NCBI RefSeq assembly: GCF_000717275.1
Contig: NZ_JNYV01000002.1
Location: 310,001-374,000, forward strand
Direction of reading: 5' to 3'
DNA length: 64,000 bases
Origin: Kitasatospora arboriphila
GTDB taxonomy: Bacteria > Actinomycetota > Actinomycetes > Mycobacteriales > Mycobacteriaceae
Part shown: positions 43,366-51,663 of the stretch, in pieces
Layout of the letters: every line of letters begins with the position of its first letter
Position numbering within the stretch: the stretch's first letter is position 1
Notes under the pieces: model-generated
The model's input: only the letters and a program-made list of their open reading frames with translations
Databases searched by the model: none
Told to the model about the DNA's origin: nothing
Program-made: the position numbers and the translations under genes

Positions 43366-43423
43366 GTACGGTGTGTGACATGTAACACTGTACCGAGACT
43401 GTAGACGAATACAAGTAACTTGT
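43366..43423. promoter_or_regulatory. Operators between PEP-domain gene and SDR
   Basis: The divergent promoter region contains an imperfect inverted repeat, GTACGGTGT (43366-43374) / ACACTGTAC (43385-43393). Next comes the block ACTGTAGACGAATACAAGTA (43397-43416), 17 of 20 bases identical to 33772-33791. The perfect palindrome ACAAGTAACTTGT (43411-43423) is the most symmetrical copy of the window-wide motif. Confidence 0.6.
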
Positions 43424-43457
43424 CTGCACTCACCGACCGTGGTTCAAGGGAGATTTG

Positions 43458-44234
43458 ATGAAGCTGCAAGACAAGGTCGTCGCCATCACCGGCGGTACCC
43501 AGGGCATTGGACGAGGGATCGCCGAGGCGGCTCTCGCCGAAGGCGCCAAGGTGGCGCTCAACGGACGGTCGGCAGAGAAGGGCGAGAAGGCACTGGCCGA
43601 TCTCGGGGTCGGCGAGCGAGCCGCGTTCTTCCCCGGCGACGTGACAGTACAGGCGGACGTCGAGGACTTCATCGAGCAGACGGTCGCCACGTTCGGACGC
43701 ATCGACGTGCTGGTCAACAATGCCGGTGGCGCAAAGGACCTTCAGCCCACCGCCAAGCTCACCGATGACGAGTGGAATCTGGTGATGAACTGGAACCTCA
43801 ACGCCAACTTCTGGGCCACCCGCCGCGCGCTGCAGCACATGCTCCCCAACAAGTACGGACGCATCATCAACATCTCGTCGGTGGAGGGCAAGCAGGGTAA
43901 GCCTGTGTTCACCGCCTACGTCGCCGCCAAGCACGCGATCAACGGGATGACCAAGTCGATCGCTCGGGAGGTGGGCACCGAAGGCATCACCGTGAACGCG
44001 ATCTGTCCGGGCCTGGTGATCACCGACATCATCAAGGACAACGGCCCCGCCACCGCGGAAGCGATGGGTATGTCGTTCGACGAGATGGTTGCTCTGTTCG
44101 CCGAGGAGTCGGCGATCAAGCGGCCCAACACTGTCGAGGAAGTTGCCGCAATGGCGATGCTGCTTGCCTCGGACGCGGGCGCCGGAATCACCGGAGCGCT
44201 GCTCAGCGTCGACGGCGGCACCGCGTCCTACTGA
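43458..44234 (+). CDS. Short-chain dehydrogenase/reductase
   Basis: The ATG at 43458 behind AAGGGAG gives 258 residues. Cofactor motif GGTQGIGRG, NNAGG, catalytic Ser in NISSVEG and YVAAK identify a classical SDR. A Gly-Asn-Gly-Arg-Ser region after strand two favours NADP(H). The enzyme oxidises or reduces a hydroxy or oxo group. It has its own promoter carrying the shared palindrome and is followed by an esterase-like gene. Confidence 0.94.
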   Translation: MKLQDKVVAITGGTQGIGRGIAEAALAEGAKVALNGRSAEKGEKALADLGVGERAAFFPGDVTVQADVEDFIEQTVATFGRIDVLVNNAGGAKDLQPTAKLTDDEWNLVMNWNLNANFWATRRALQHMLPNKYGRIINISSVEGKQGKPVFTAYVAAKHAINGMTKSIAREVGTEGITVNAICPGLVITDIIKDNGPATAEAMGMSFDEMVALFAEESAIKRPNTVEEVAAMAMLLASDAGAGITGALLSVDGGTASY

Positions 44235-44392
44235 CTTCACCGAACTTCTCCGACCACGGAGGAGAGACATGAACCCACCGGTCGAGCCGCACATCGGCCG
44301 GTGGGTCCACTGTCCGATAGACCCGCGCCACCTCTGCGGTGTCACCTACGATTGCTCATCATGGACACACCCACGGCGCCTGTCGGCCACCG

Positions 44393-45283
44393 ATGATCGG
44401 CCGCATCCGAAACCGCGCCGAGTTCCATCCCGATCTGCGCTTGGCATCGATGCTGTTGCCGCCTCGGCTGGTCAGCCGTCGAACCCTGCCGATCATGCGG
44501 AAATTGAGCACCATCCTCCCCTCCGGCGGAGATGTGGAAGTTCACCAGCTCGAGACGGGCGCCTCTGCGCGGGTGTTCAGGCATTCGGGTACCAGCGCAC
44601 CATCGCCTGCACTTCTGTGGATACACGGTGGCGGATACGTCATCGGCGCAGCCGCGCAGGACGACGGCCTCTGCCGTGCCTTCGCCGAGAAACTCGCCGC
44701 GACAGTGGTTTCCGTGGACTATCGGCTGGCTCCGGACAATCCTTATCCGGCCGCACTCGACGACTGCGACGCCACCCTGGAATGGATGGCCTCTCAGCCG
44801 GACATCAACCCTGCCGACATCGCAATCGGTGGTGCCAGCGCAGGAGGTGGGCTGGCGGCGGCACTGGCGTTGCGTGCTGCCGACCGCGGCGGGATCAACC
44901 CGGTGCTGCAGCTCCTGTCGTATCCGATGCTCGACGACCGCTCGGAGACACCTGATCGACATCATCGGCTGTGGGACGTCCGGAGCAATCGTTTCGGCTG
45001 GCAGAGCTATCTCGGTGACGCCGATCCGATGACGGCGGTGCCGGCACGACGCGAGAACCTCAGCGGCGTCGCGCCGGCATGGGTCGGCGTCGGCACACTC
45101 GATCTGTTCTTCGACGAGGACAAGAGGTACGCCGAGCGCCTCGAAGATGCCGGCGTGCCGTGTGAGTTCGTCACGGTACCGGGCGCCTTCCACGGATTCG
45201 ATCTGGTGGCGCGGCGGGCAGAGGTGTCCAGGACGTACTTCCGATCGCAATGTGCCGCTCTGAGAAGAGCTTTCGCAGGCTAG
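44393..45283 (+). CDS. Alpha/beta hydrolase of the hormone-sensitive-lipase family
   Basis: I take the ATG at 44393 (296 residues); a GTG at 44339 is possible. Family IV esterase motifs are visible: oxyanion hole LLWIHGGGYVIGA, the nucleophile elbow IGGASAGGGLAAA, the acid in VGTLDLFFDED and the catalytic His in PGAFHGFDLVA. It should hydrolyse a carboxylic ester or lactone. It follows the SDR on the same strand and ends in CTAG, which also contains the stop codon of the convergent ThuA gene. Confidence 0.92.
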   Translation: MIGRIRNRAEFHPDLRLASMLLPPRLVSRRTLPIMRKLSTILPSGGDVEVHQLETGASARVFRHSGTSAPSPALLWIHGGGYVIGAAAQDDGLCRAFAEKLAATVVSVDYRLAPDNPYPAALDDCDATLEWMASQPDINPADIAIGGASAGGGLAAALALRAADRGGINPVLQLLSYPMLDDRSETPDRHHRLWDVRSNRFGWQSYLGDADPMTAVPARRENLSGVAPAWVGVGTLDLFFDEDKRYAERLEDAGVPCEFVTVPGAFHGFDLVARRAEVSRTYFRSQCAALRRAFAG

Positions 45284-46062
45284 GCGGGCCCCGGGCCGAT
45301 CAGTCCGGTGATGGCCCATTCGAGGCACCGCGCCAGGATGGTGTCGAATTGGGGAACCACCCAGCTGCCCCGGTCCACCTTGCCGAGGTCGTCGATGCCC
45401 AGGTCCTGCACGTCGAATCGTCCCCGGCAGTGACCGAGAGTGAAGTAGCAGACCGTTCCATCGCCGTGGTCCTTGAGATACAAGACGGGCCGGGGCTCGT
45501 CCACACTGGTGTGCCCCTCCTCGAAACCTGTTGATGTGCCGACGAACCGGGTGTGCGCGAGCACCTGGATGGGCGGGTGCAGTTCGCTGATGTACAACTC
45601 GTCGGTCACCTCGAACGGTTCTACGTCCGCCACGAACGGATGGTCCGGATCGGTGATCTCGACGAGGTACGGCGCGATCGGCGGGTGTCCGAGGAACTGA
45701 CTGCCGATCACAGCCGGCAGCTCACCCATCGACCTGGGGGTCACGTACTTACTCGGGCTTCCCGGCGCCGTCGGCTCGATCGCCGAGTTGGTCCCGTGTA
45801 GGGCGAGCCATCTACCGCCGCGTCCGACGAAGTCGATCAGTGCTTGTTGCTGGCCGGCGTCGGGAACCACGTTGCACGTATAGGTGATCAGCATGTCCGC
45901 CGAGTCGATCGCTCCGAGACAGTCGTAGTTCTCGAAGACGCGGGTACGCACGTGCTCGTAGTCCGCCAAGGCCGAGAGCAGTTGCAGCCGAGCGTAGTCG
46001 AAGTCGTGCCATTGGCCGCCACACACCAATACCGCGTCGATACGGCCCGAGGGTCCGGACAT
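45280..46062 (-). CDS. ThuA-like domain protein 1
   Basis: The 260-residue protein has the ThuA/class-I-amidotransferase-like fold: VLVCGGQWHDFDYARLQLLSALADYEHVRTRVFENY, then FVGRGGRWLALHGTNSAIE and the C-terminal VLYLKDHGDGTVCYFTLGHCRGR. ThuA proteins take part in trehalose and disaccharide use through 3-keto sugars, and other members occur in xenobiotic clusters. There is no catalytic Cys elbow as in true amidotransferases. It is in one minus-strand run with E3 and SDR genes, 33 bases from E3. A second, distant ThuA homolog lies at 50.8 kb. Confidence 0.88.
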   Translation of the reverse strand: MSGPSGRIDAVLVCGGQWHDFDYARLQLLSALADYEHVRTRVFENYDCLGAIDSADMLITYTCNVVPDAGQQQALIDFVGRGGRWLALHGTNSAIEPTAPGSPSKYVTPRSMGELPAVIGSQFLGHPPIAPYLVEITDPDHPFVADVEPFEVTDELYISELHPPIQVLAHTRFVGTSTGFEEGHTSVDEPRPVLYLKDHGDGTVCYFTLGHCRGRFDVQDLGIDDLGKVDRGSWVVPQFDTILARCLEWAITGLIGPGPA

Positions 46063-46095
46063 GTGTTCCTCTCTCCGCGTGAACCGGTACCGTGT

Positions 46096-47502
46096 TCAGC
46101 CGTGTGCGTGCAGTGCCTTGCCCGCCAACGCGAGATGGGCCTCACCGAGCGCTTCGGCCTGTGTGGGGTGTGCGTGGATCAACTGGGCGACATCGCCGGC
46201 AGTCGCTTCCCAGTTGTAGATGAGTTGCGCTTCACCGATGAGCTCACCGACGCGGGCACCAACCATGTGGATACCGACAACCGGTCCGTTCTCGCCGGCG
46301 CGCACGAGCTTGATCCCGCCTGTCGTGCGCAGGATCCGGCTCTTGCCGTTGCCACCGAGGTCGTAGACGGCCGTGGAGACCTCGCCGTACTTCTCGACTG
46401 CCTCCGCCTCTGTCAGGCCCACCGATGCCACTTCCGGGTTCGAGTAGGTCACCCGGGGAATCCCCTTGTCCGCGATGGGCATCGCGTCCAGTCCGGCGAG
46501 TTGCTCGGCCACCAGGATGCCCTGGGCAAAGCCACGATGCGCCAGTTGCGGCCCGGGCACGATGTCCCCCACCGCGAACACACCTGGCACGCCGGTCTGC
46601 AACAACTCGTCGGTGATCACCCACCCGCGGTCGACTTCGACGCCGGCCTCTTCGAACCCCAGCCCGGCAGTTCGTGGACCCCGTCCCACCGACACCAGCA
46701 GCAGGTCCGCGCTGACGTGCCCGCCGTCGGCCAACTCGACGTCGACGCCGCCGTCGGCGTCCGTGGCCACGGATGCAAAAGCGGTACCCGTCAGGCTCTT
46801 GATGCCACGTTTGCGAAATGCGCGCTCGACCTGCTTCGAGCTCCACTCGTCCTCGGTGGGCAACAGGCGCGGAGCAGCTTCCACGATGGTCACCTCGGTG
46901 CCCAGAGATGCCCAGACACTGGCGAACTCGCATCCGATGACACCACCACCGAGAACCACCACCCGATCGGGAACGGTGTCGAGTTCGAGTGCCCTGTCGC
47001 TGGTCATCACGGGCCCTCCGAGGTCGAGTCCGGGGAGGCTCCTGGCCTGTGAACCTGTCGCGAGCACCAGCGCCTCTCCGCGGTATCGGGCACGCCCACC
47101 CGCGGCGAGTTCGACTTCGACCGTACGGTCGGCGACCACTCGGCCGTAGCCGGCGACAACCTCGATACCGCGCGAGGCCACCAAGCCCTGGAGTCCGCGA
47201 TAGAGGCCGGCGATGACGTCGTTCTTGTAGCTGTTGACGGCACTCATGTCGATGCCGTCGAGGGTGGCCTTGATGCCGAATCCGTGGGCTTCGCGCACCG
47301 AGTCGGCCACCTCGGCCGCGTGCAGCAACGCCTTGGTGGGGATGCACCCGTTGTGAAGGCATGTGCCGCCGAGTTTTCCGGCTTCGACGAGGACCACCGA
47401 CATGCCCAGCTGCGCCGCACGTAGGGCGCACGCATAGCCGCCGGATCCGCCACCGAGGATGACCACGTCGGCCGGCTGAACATTGTTGTCGCTACTGGTC
47501 AT
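46096..47502 (-). CDS. lpdA: Dihydrolipoamide dehydrogenase (E3)
   Basis: The ATG at 47502 gives 468 residues. FAD motif VVILGGGSGGYACALRA, redox disulfide GGTCLHNGCIPTKA, NAD motif VVVLGGGVIGCEF, FAVGDIVPGPQLAH and the C-terminal active-site HAHPTQAEALGEAH are all present. E3 reoxidises the lipoyl group of E2 with NAD. It most likely completes the E1-E2 complex encoded at 30.2-33.7 kb, although a separate operon 12 kb away carries it. It lies between ThuA and SDR genes. Confidence 0.96.
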   Translation of the reverse strand: MTSSDNNVQPADVVILGGGSGGYACALRAAQLGMSVVLVEAGKLGGTCLHNGCIPTKALLHAAEVADSVREAHGFGIKATLDGIDMSAVNSYKNDVIAGLYRGLQGLVASRGIEVVAGYGRVVADRTVEVELAAGGRARYRGEALVLATGSQARSLPGLDLGGPVMTSDRALELDTVPDRVVVLGGGVIGCEFASVWASLGTEVTIVEAAPRLLPTEDEWSSKQVERAFRKRGIKSLTGTAFASVATDADGGVDVELADGGHVSADLLLVSVGRGPRTAGLGFEEAGVEVDRGWVITDELLQTGVPGVFAVGDIVPGPQLAHRGFAQGILVAEQLAGLDAMPIADKGIPRVTYSNPEVASVGLTEAEAVEKYGEVSTAVYDLGGNGKSRILRTTGGIKLVRAGENGPVVGIHMVGARVGELIGEAQLIYNWEATAGDVAQLIHAHPTQAEALGEAHLALAGKALHAHG

Positions 47503-47529
47503 GTCGTTTTCCACTCGCCGGGATGTCGA

Positions 47530-48291
47530 TCAGAAGTCGAAGCGGTTCGTGAATCCGCCGTCGACGACCAGGTTGGTTCCGGTGATGTGACCGGCAGCCG
47601 GGGATGCCAGGAACACCACGGCGTTCGCCACGTCCTCGGCCGAACCGAGTTTGCCCATCGCTGCGGCCTCGAGCGCACCCTCATAGAGAGCCGGGCGGCT
47701 GGTCTTGATGGTGTCCCACGCGCCGCCTTCGAAGAAGATCGGCCCCGGCGACACCGAGTTGACGCGGATACCCTTGGGACCGAGGGCTTTTGCCTGCGCT
47801 GAAGCATGCTGCAACGCGGCCGCTTTCAGGGCGCCGTAACTGTTGGCCGTGGTGATCGGGCCGGCCTCGAGCGCCGAGGTGGTCGCGATGGCGACCACGG
47901 CGGCCGCCTCGCTGTCCTCGAGATGACCGGAGGTCGATTCGATGAAGTTGACCAAGCTCATCAGATCCACGTTGAAGCTGTTCACCCACGCCTGCGGGCC
48001 TTTGCCGGTGGCGGCAGAGGCATTGACGATCACGATGTCGATGCCGCCGAGGGCTTCTGCGGAAGCATCGACAAACGACTTGACCGACTCACTGTCGCCG
48101 ACGTCGACCGCCTTGTGAAAAACCGTTCCGTACTCGGACAATTCGGCGGCGACCTCATTGAGGTGTTCCTGACCGCGCGCACAGATTCCGACGGAGGCGC
48201 CCTCGTTCAACAGGGTCCGGGTGATGGCCAGGCCGATGCCGCGGCTCGCACCACTGACGATTGCGCGCTTGCCTTTGAGATCGAGATCCAT
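47530..48291 (-). CDS. Short-chain dehydrogenase/reductase
   Basis: The 253-residue SDR has the cofactor motif VSGASRGIGLAI, the catalytic Ser in IATTSALEAG and the Tyr-Lys pair in ANSYGALKAAALQ. After strand two the sequence IVNASAATGK replaces the usual NNAG. It lies 27 bases upstream of E3 and 43 bases downstream of a phosphatase gene, all on the minus strand. It should act on a hydroxyl or keto group of a pathway intermediate. Confidence 0.93.
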   Translation of the reverse strand: MDLDLKGKRAIVSGASRGIGLAITRTLLNEGASVGICARGQEHLNEVAAELSEYGTVFHKAVDVGDSESVKSFVDASAEALGGIDIVIVNASAATGKGPQAWVNSFNVDLMSLVNFIESTSGHLEDSEAAAVVAIATTSALEAGPITTANSYGALKAAALQHASAQAKALGPKGIRVNSVSPGPIFFEGGAWDTIKTSRPALYEGALEAAAMGKLGSAEDVANAVVFLASPAAGHITGTNLVVDGGFTNRFDF

Positions 48292-48334
48292 TGGTACTCC
48301 TTGTGTTGGCGGAGGCGGGTGGCCCCCTGGAAGG

Positions 48335-49042
48335 TCAGAGATTCATTGCTCCCACGTGTGTCTGGAAAGACAGCACGTGGGAGAAGTCGTTGATGGACTG
48401 CACCGCGCGGCGCGTGTCCGCCCCCCGCAGAACCGAGATGGATGTGTGGTGCACCCGCACCGGCATGTCGAATCCACTGCCCAGAGCGTCGGCGAGCGCG
48501 GCGTTGATGACGCCGCCGTGAGCGGTGACGACCACCCGCTGACCGAGATGCGCGTCGATGATGCGCGACAGCTCGCCGAGCACACGTGCCCGGAATGCGG
48601 CCCCGTCCTCGGCGTACGGAAACGCCTCGTACCGCCTGGTGCGGATGTGTTCGCGGAAGATGGTCGAGATCTCTTCGTGGGGCAGCACCTCGAACGGCGA
48701 CTGGTCTGCGGGGAAGTTCTGCCACGGCTCGAACTCGGTGAGAGTGTCGCGCACCTCGGGGGTCAAACCGTGCCGGGCGCCGATCTCGGTACCGGTACGC
48801 AGCGCCCGTTGCAACGGCGAGCTGTACACGGCGTCGACCCGGGTGGCTGCCAGGCGGTCGGCAACCGCCTGCACCTGGCGTTCACCGGTCTCCGACAGCG
48901 GCGGGTCCACGGTCTCCCCGGCGCTCAACTCTTTGGTGAGCTGCTGCTCACCGTGACGCACCAACACGAGCTCGCACAAGCCGTCAAGAGGCGCGAACGG
49001 ATTGTCGAGGTCTATGGAGCGGGCACGCGGCTGACTGAGCAC
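48335..49042 (-). CDS. Histidine phosphatase (RHG/phosphoglycerate-mutase-like) 3
   Basis: About 235 residues from the GTG at 49042; a TTG at 49060 is an alternative and neither has a strong ribosome-binding site. Catalytic motifs: LVLVRHGEQQ, SSPLQRALRTG, EFEPWQN and VVVTAHGGVINAALADAL. The C-terminal VQSINDFSHV parallels VNDTAHL in the two phosphatases at 35.5-36.7 kb, which suggests they are paralogs serving one pathway. It heads the minus-strand run SDR-E3-ThuA. Confidence 0.88.
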   Translation of the reverse strand: MLSQPRARSIDLDNPFAPLDGLCELVLVRHGEQQLTKELSAGETVDPPLSETGERQVQAVADRLAATRVDAVYSSPLQRALRTGTEIGARHGLTPEVRDTLTEFEPWQNFPADQSPFEVLPHEEISTIFREHIRTRRYEAFPYAEDGAAFRARVLGELSRIIDAHLGQRVVVTAHGGVINAALADALGSGFDMPVRVHHTSISVLRGADTRRAVQSINDFSHVLSFQTHVGAMNL

Positions 49043-49150
49043 TCTGCCAGTGAACCACAAACTGTCGTCGGTCTAAAGATACGTTTTCGAATTGCCAGCT
49101 AGATGGCATGAGCGAGCTTCAGAAGTGCAGTCCGAGACCAGCGATGTGCA

Positions 49151-49810
49151 TCACACGCTGCAGATGTCCGCCGCCAACTCTCGGACCTCGTCGGAGAACT
49201 TTCGGCGGCCGAGGTTGGCCAGCACAGCGTCTTCGGTGAGCCATGACGCGGCTGAGACCTCCAGCAGACTCGACAGCGCGGTTGCGGCGGCAGCCTGCTT
49301 CGCCTTCGACGCGACACGATTGCGCGTTCGCAGCTCAGCCGAGAACACCGCGAGCATCTCGAGGCGCACCTCTCGGCGGAGTGCCTCGATCGACAGACTC
49401 CAGCCGGGCGACCGGACGAAGTAGACCAGCGACGCCGACCGCTGGCTGTCGGTCCATTCCAGCAATCGCACGATGATGTCGCCCAGCGGTGCGTCTGAAT
49501 CCTCGGCCACTTTGCCCCGCAGCTCATCGAGCAGTTGCTCTGCGAAAAGGCGCAGGCCACCGAGCAGCACCTCGTCTTTGGACGGGTAGTGGTAGTAGAC
49601 CGCGGCCGACGTCATGTGCGCTTCGGCAGCGATGTCGGCGACGGTGACGTCTTCGATTGACCGGACGGAGTACAGGTGCATCGCCGCTTCGACCACCACT
49701 TCGCGCCGCGAGGGCCGGTGTGCTGCTCTTTTGGTCCCCTTGCCCACCGGGGTCGCGGCAGCAGACGTACCAGTGCCGGACCTCCCCGGCTCCCCACCCT
49801 TGCTTGTCAT
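49151..49810 (-). CDS. TetR-family regulator A of the divergent pair
   Basis: The 219-residue protein has a 30-residue N-terminal tail and the TetR HTH: HRPSRREVVVEAAMHLYSVRSIEDVTVADIAAEAHMTSAAVYYHYPSKDEVLLG. The ligand domain is helical (DIIVRLLEWTDSQRSASLVYFVR). The HTH is related to that of the next gene (AHRPSRR ... AVYYH), so the two are paralogs divided by a 100-base promoter region. It is a candidate controller of the CAAGTAA-type sites. Confidence 0.92.
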   Translation of the reverse strand: MTSKGGEPGRSGTGTSAAATPVGKGTKRAAHRPSRREVVVEAAMHLYSVRSIEDVTVADIAAEAHMTSAAVYYHYPSKDEVLLGGLRLFAEQLLDELRGKVAEDSDAPLGDIIVRLLEWTDSQRSASLVYFVRSPGWSLSIEALRREVRLEMLAVFSAELRTRNRVASKAKQAAAATALSSLLEVSAASWLTEDAVLANLGRRKFSDEVRELAADICSV

Positions 49811-49830
49811 GCACTAGATGATGACAGGCG

Positions 49831-49863
49831 GAACAAGTTCTCGAGGCTGTGACATCCTGATGT
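49831..49863. promoter_or_regulatory. Inverted repeats between the two TetR genes
   Basis: GAAC-AA-GTTC (49831-49840) and ACATC-CT-GATGT (49852-49863) are two short inverted repeats in the 100-base divergent promoter of the TetR pair. They could be autoregulatory operators. GAACAAGTTC shares only CAAGT with the window-wide motif. Confidence 0.4.
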
Positions 49864-49910
49864 GGTAACTCAAGGGGCAATGCAGTCATCCGGGGCGAGG
49901 AGGAACGACT

Positions 49911-50729
49911 GTGGCACGGCGGAAGACAACCACACCGGCATCGAACGGTGAACGCACCACCGACAGCCGGACGCTGGACACCGACGAGAACTGGCTGGGC
50001 TGGGACTCGCTGCCTGCGGCGGATGACCAACCGGGCGGGGGCCTCGGGTCGCCGACACCCGAACCGGCGGACGACTCCGACCCCGATGAGCCCGTGAAGA
50101 AGACCGCACCGGCAAAGGGCTCGGCGCACAGGCCGTCACGGCGCCACCTGATCGTGAAAGCGGCGGTCAGAGTGTTTTCCAAGAAAGGCTTTGCCGAGGC
50201 CTCCATCCAGGAGATCGCCGAGGAAGCCGGCATGGTCCCCACCGCCGTCTACTACCACTTCGCCAGCAAGGAAGAGCTGTTCGAGAGCGCTCTGGGATAT
50301 GCGATGGACGCCAGCTCCAAGGCGGCGTACTCGGCCCGACCTGATGACGTCTCGGCAGATGCCGACTCGTTCAAAGAGGTCGTCTCGGCCGTGTGGGACT
50401 GGACCGCGGAGCACCCGAACTCGGCCCGCATGCTGTTCCTGCAGATGGCGGGCGGCGCGACTCCCGGAACACGCCTGCTCACCAAGGAGTACGAGGAACG
50501 GCACATCCGCCGCGCATTCGACTACTTCCCGGTCACCGATGTGCCTCCCAACAAGCGTGCCGCCGCGGCACAACACGCAGCCCGCTCACTTCGGGTGCGC
50601 ACGATGATCGCGATGACCATCGCCATCCAGCCACTCCGTATCGAGGGTGGGCCGCTCGCCGACATCCCCGTCCCCCGGCTACGCACTGCGACCACCGAGG
50701 TCTGTTCGAGGATGATCGAAGGTCGCTGA
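49911..50729 (+). CDS. TetR-family regulator B with long N-terminal extension
   Basis: The GTG at 49911 behind GAGGAGGAA gives 272 residues. The first 70 residues are polar and probably disordered (rich in Asp, Pro, Gly, Thr). The HTH follows: HRPSRRHLIVKAAVRVFSKKGFAEASIQEIAEEAGMVPTAVYYHFASKEELFE. The C-terminal ligand domain contains HPNSARMLFLQMAGG. The extension is much longer than usual for TetR proteins, and its role is unknown. It lies next to the ThuA2-Rieske genes, whose promoters hold copies of the shared motif. Confidence 0.92.
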   Translation: MARRKTTTPASNGERTTDSRTLDTDENWLGWDSLPAADDQPGGGLGSPTPEPADDSDPDEPVKKTAPAKGSAHRPSRRHLIVKAAVRVFSKKGFAEASIQEIAEEAGMVPTAVYYHFASKEELFESALGYAMDASSKAAYSARPDDVSADADSFKEVVSAVWDWTAEHPNSARMLFLQMAGGATPGTRLLTKEYEERHIRRAFDYFPVTDVPPNKRAAAAQHAARSLRVRTMIAMTIAIQPLRIEGGPLADIPVPRLRTATTEVCSRMIEGR

Positions 50730-50751
50730 CCCGCCCCTCCATGCCACTCCG

Positions 50752-50764
50752 TCGAGTAACTTGA
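50752..50764 (+). promoter_or_regulatory. Putative operator upstream of ThuA-like gene 2
   Basis: TCGAGTAACTTGA is a near-perfect palindrome, one base away from TCAAGTAACTTGA and aligned with ACAAGTAACTTGT at 43411. It overlaps a possible -35 (TTGACA, 50761-50766). It is 40 bases upstream of the ThuA-like start, so a bound repressor could block transcription. Confidence 0.5.
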
Positions 50765-50803
50765 CAGCAATACCAGTTGAGTTCGACGAAGTGGAGCGTT
50801 TCG

Positions 50804-51550
50804 ATGCGAGTTCTGGCTGTCACGGGTGGGCATTCCTTCGACCGGGAGGCCTTCGCCGAGTTCCTCGACTCCCTGCCTGCGGACATCACGTGGCGTGAGC
50901 ATCCGGACGCAGACATCTCCGCCGCAGAACTCGCCGAGTTCGACGCATCACTCCACTACGACATGCCCGGGACCCTTCCGGAGCCGACCGATCCCCCAGA
51001 ATCGATCCGGGAAGCCGTCCGATCAGCGCCCGACACGGGCCATGGGTACGTTGTGCTCCACCACGCGCTCGCATCCTGGGCGCGCTGGGATGAGTGGGCA
51101 GAGTTCGTCGGGGGTCGCTACCTGTACCAGCCAGGTGTGGTCCGTGGCGTCACCTGCCCGGATTCGGGTTATCGGCACGCAGTGCCAGAGACGATCTCGG
51201 TGGTCGACGCGGCTCACCCGGTGGTCTCGCAGGTGCCCGAAGAGTTTCGGCTGACCGACGAGACATACCTGTGCGAGGTCTTCGAAGACGACGTCGAGCC
51301 ACTGCTGCGCACGGATGCCGAGATGACCGACGCCGTCCACTGGTCGACGTCGCTGGCCATGGCGGGCCGCCGCGACGACCGGGAGGGCTGGCGACATCGC
51401 GAGGGTTCCTCCCTGGTCGGGTGGACAAAGACCAATGGTCGAAGCCGGCTGGTCTACCTGCAACCCGGCGACAAGGCCCCCACGTTGCGCGACGCGAACT
51501 ACCGAGCCCTGGTGTCGGGCGCACTCGAATGGGTGAGTCGTCGCCGCTGA
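50804..51550 (+). CDS. ThuA-like domain protein 2
   Basis: The ATG at 50804 behind GGAG gives 248 residues. The ThuA fold is recognisable from VLAVTGGHSFDREAFAEFLDSLPADITW, VVLHHALASWARWDEWAEFVGGRY, AHPVVSQVPEEFRLTDETYLCEVF and the C-terminal RLVYLQPGDKAPTLRDANYRALVSGALEW. It is only distantly related to the ThuA-like protein at 45.3 kb. Two such proteins in one catabolic region suggest a keto or sugar-like intermediate, but no reaction can be assigned. Confidence 0.87.
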   Translation: MRVLAVTGGHSFDREAFAEFLDSLPADITWREHPDADISAAELAEFDASLHYDMPGTLPEPTDPPESIREAVRSAPDTGHGYVVLHHALASWARWDEWAEFVGGRYLYQPGVVRGVTCPDSGYRHAVPETISVVDAAHPVVSQVPEEFRLTDETYLCEVFEDDVEPLLRTDAEMTDAVHWSTSLAMAGRRDDREGWRHREGSSLVGWTKTNGRSRLVYLQPGDKAPTLRDANYRALVSGALEWVSRRR

Positions 51551-51617
51551 CCTACTTTTTGGTGACAACCTAAAGAAATTTGTGCTCGCGATCACTCTTC
51601 GCTGCTACAGTTAGTGC

Positions 51618-51634
51618 ATTCGGTACCAAGTAAG
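51618..51634 (+). promoter_or_regulatory. Putative operator upstream of the Rieske operon
   Basis: ATTCGGTACCAAGTAAG matches 14 of 17 bases with 6594-6610 in the aldehyde dehydrogenase/PPDK-like divergon. CTACAG at 51605-51610, the reverse of CTGTAG, also resembles elements at 33773 and 43398. The site is 30 bases upstream of the first gene of the operon. Confidence 0.45.
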
Positions 51635-51663
51635 GCAGCGAGTCTCAGACAAGGGAGCACGCG

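Noticed and set aside
43411..43423. KstR2-type operator
   Set aside because: The KstR2 motif as I know it has CAAG and CTTG with a two-base centre; here the centre is three bases, and no kstR2-like gene is in the window.
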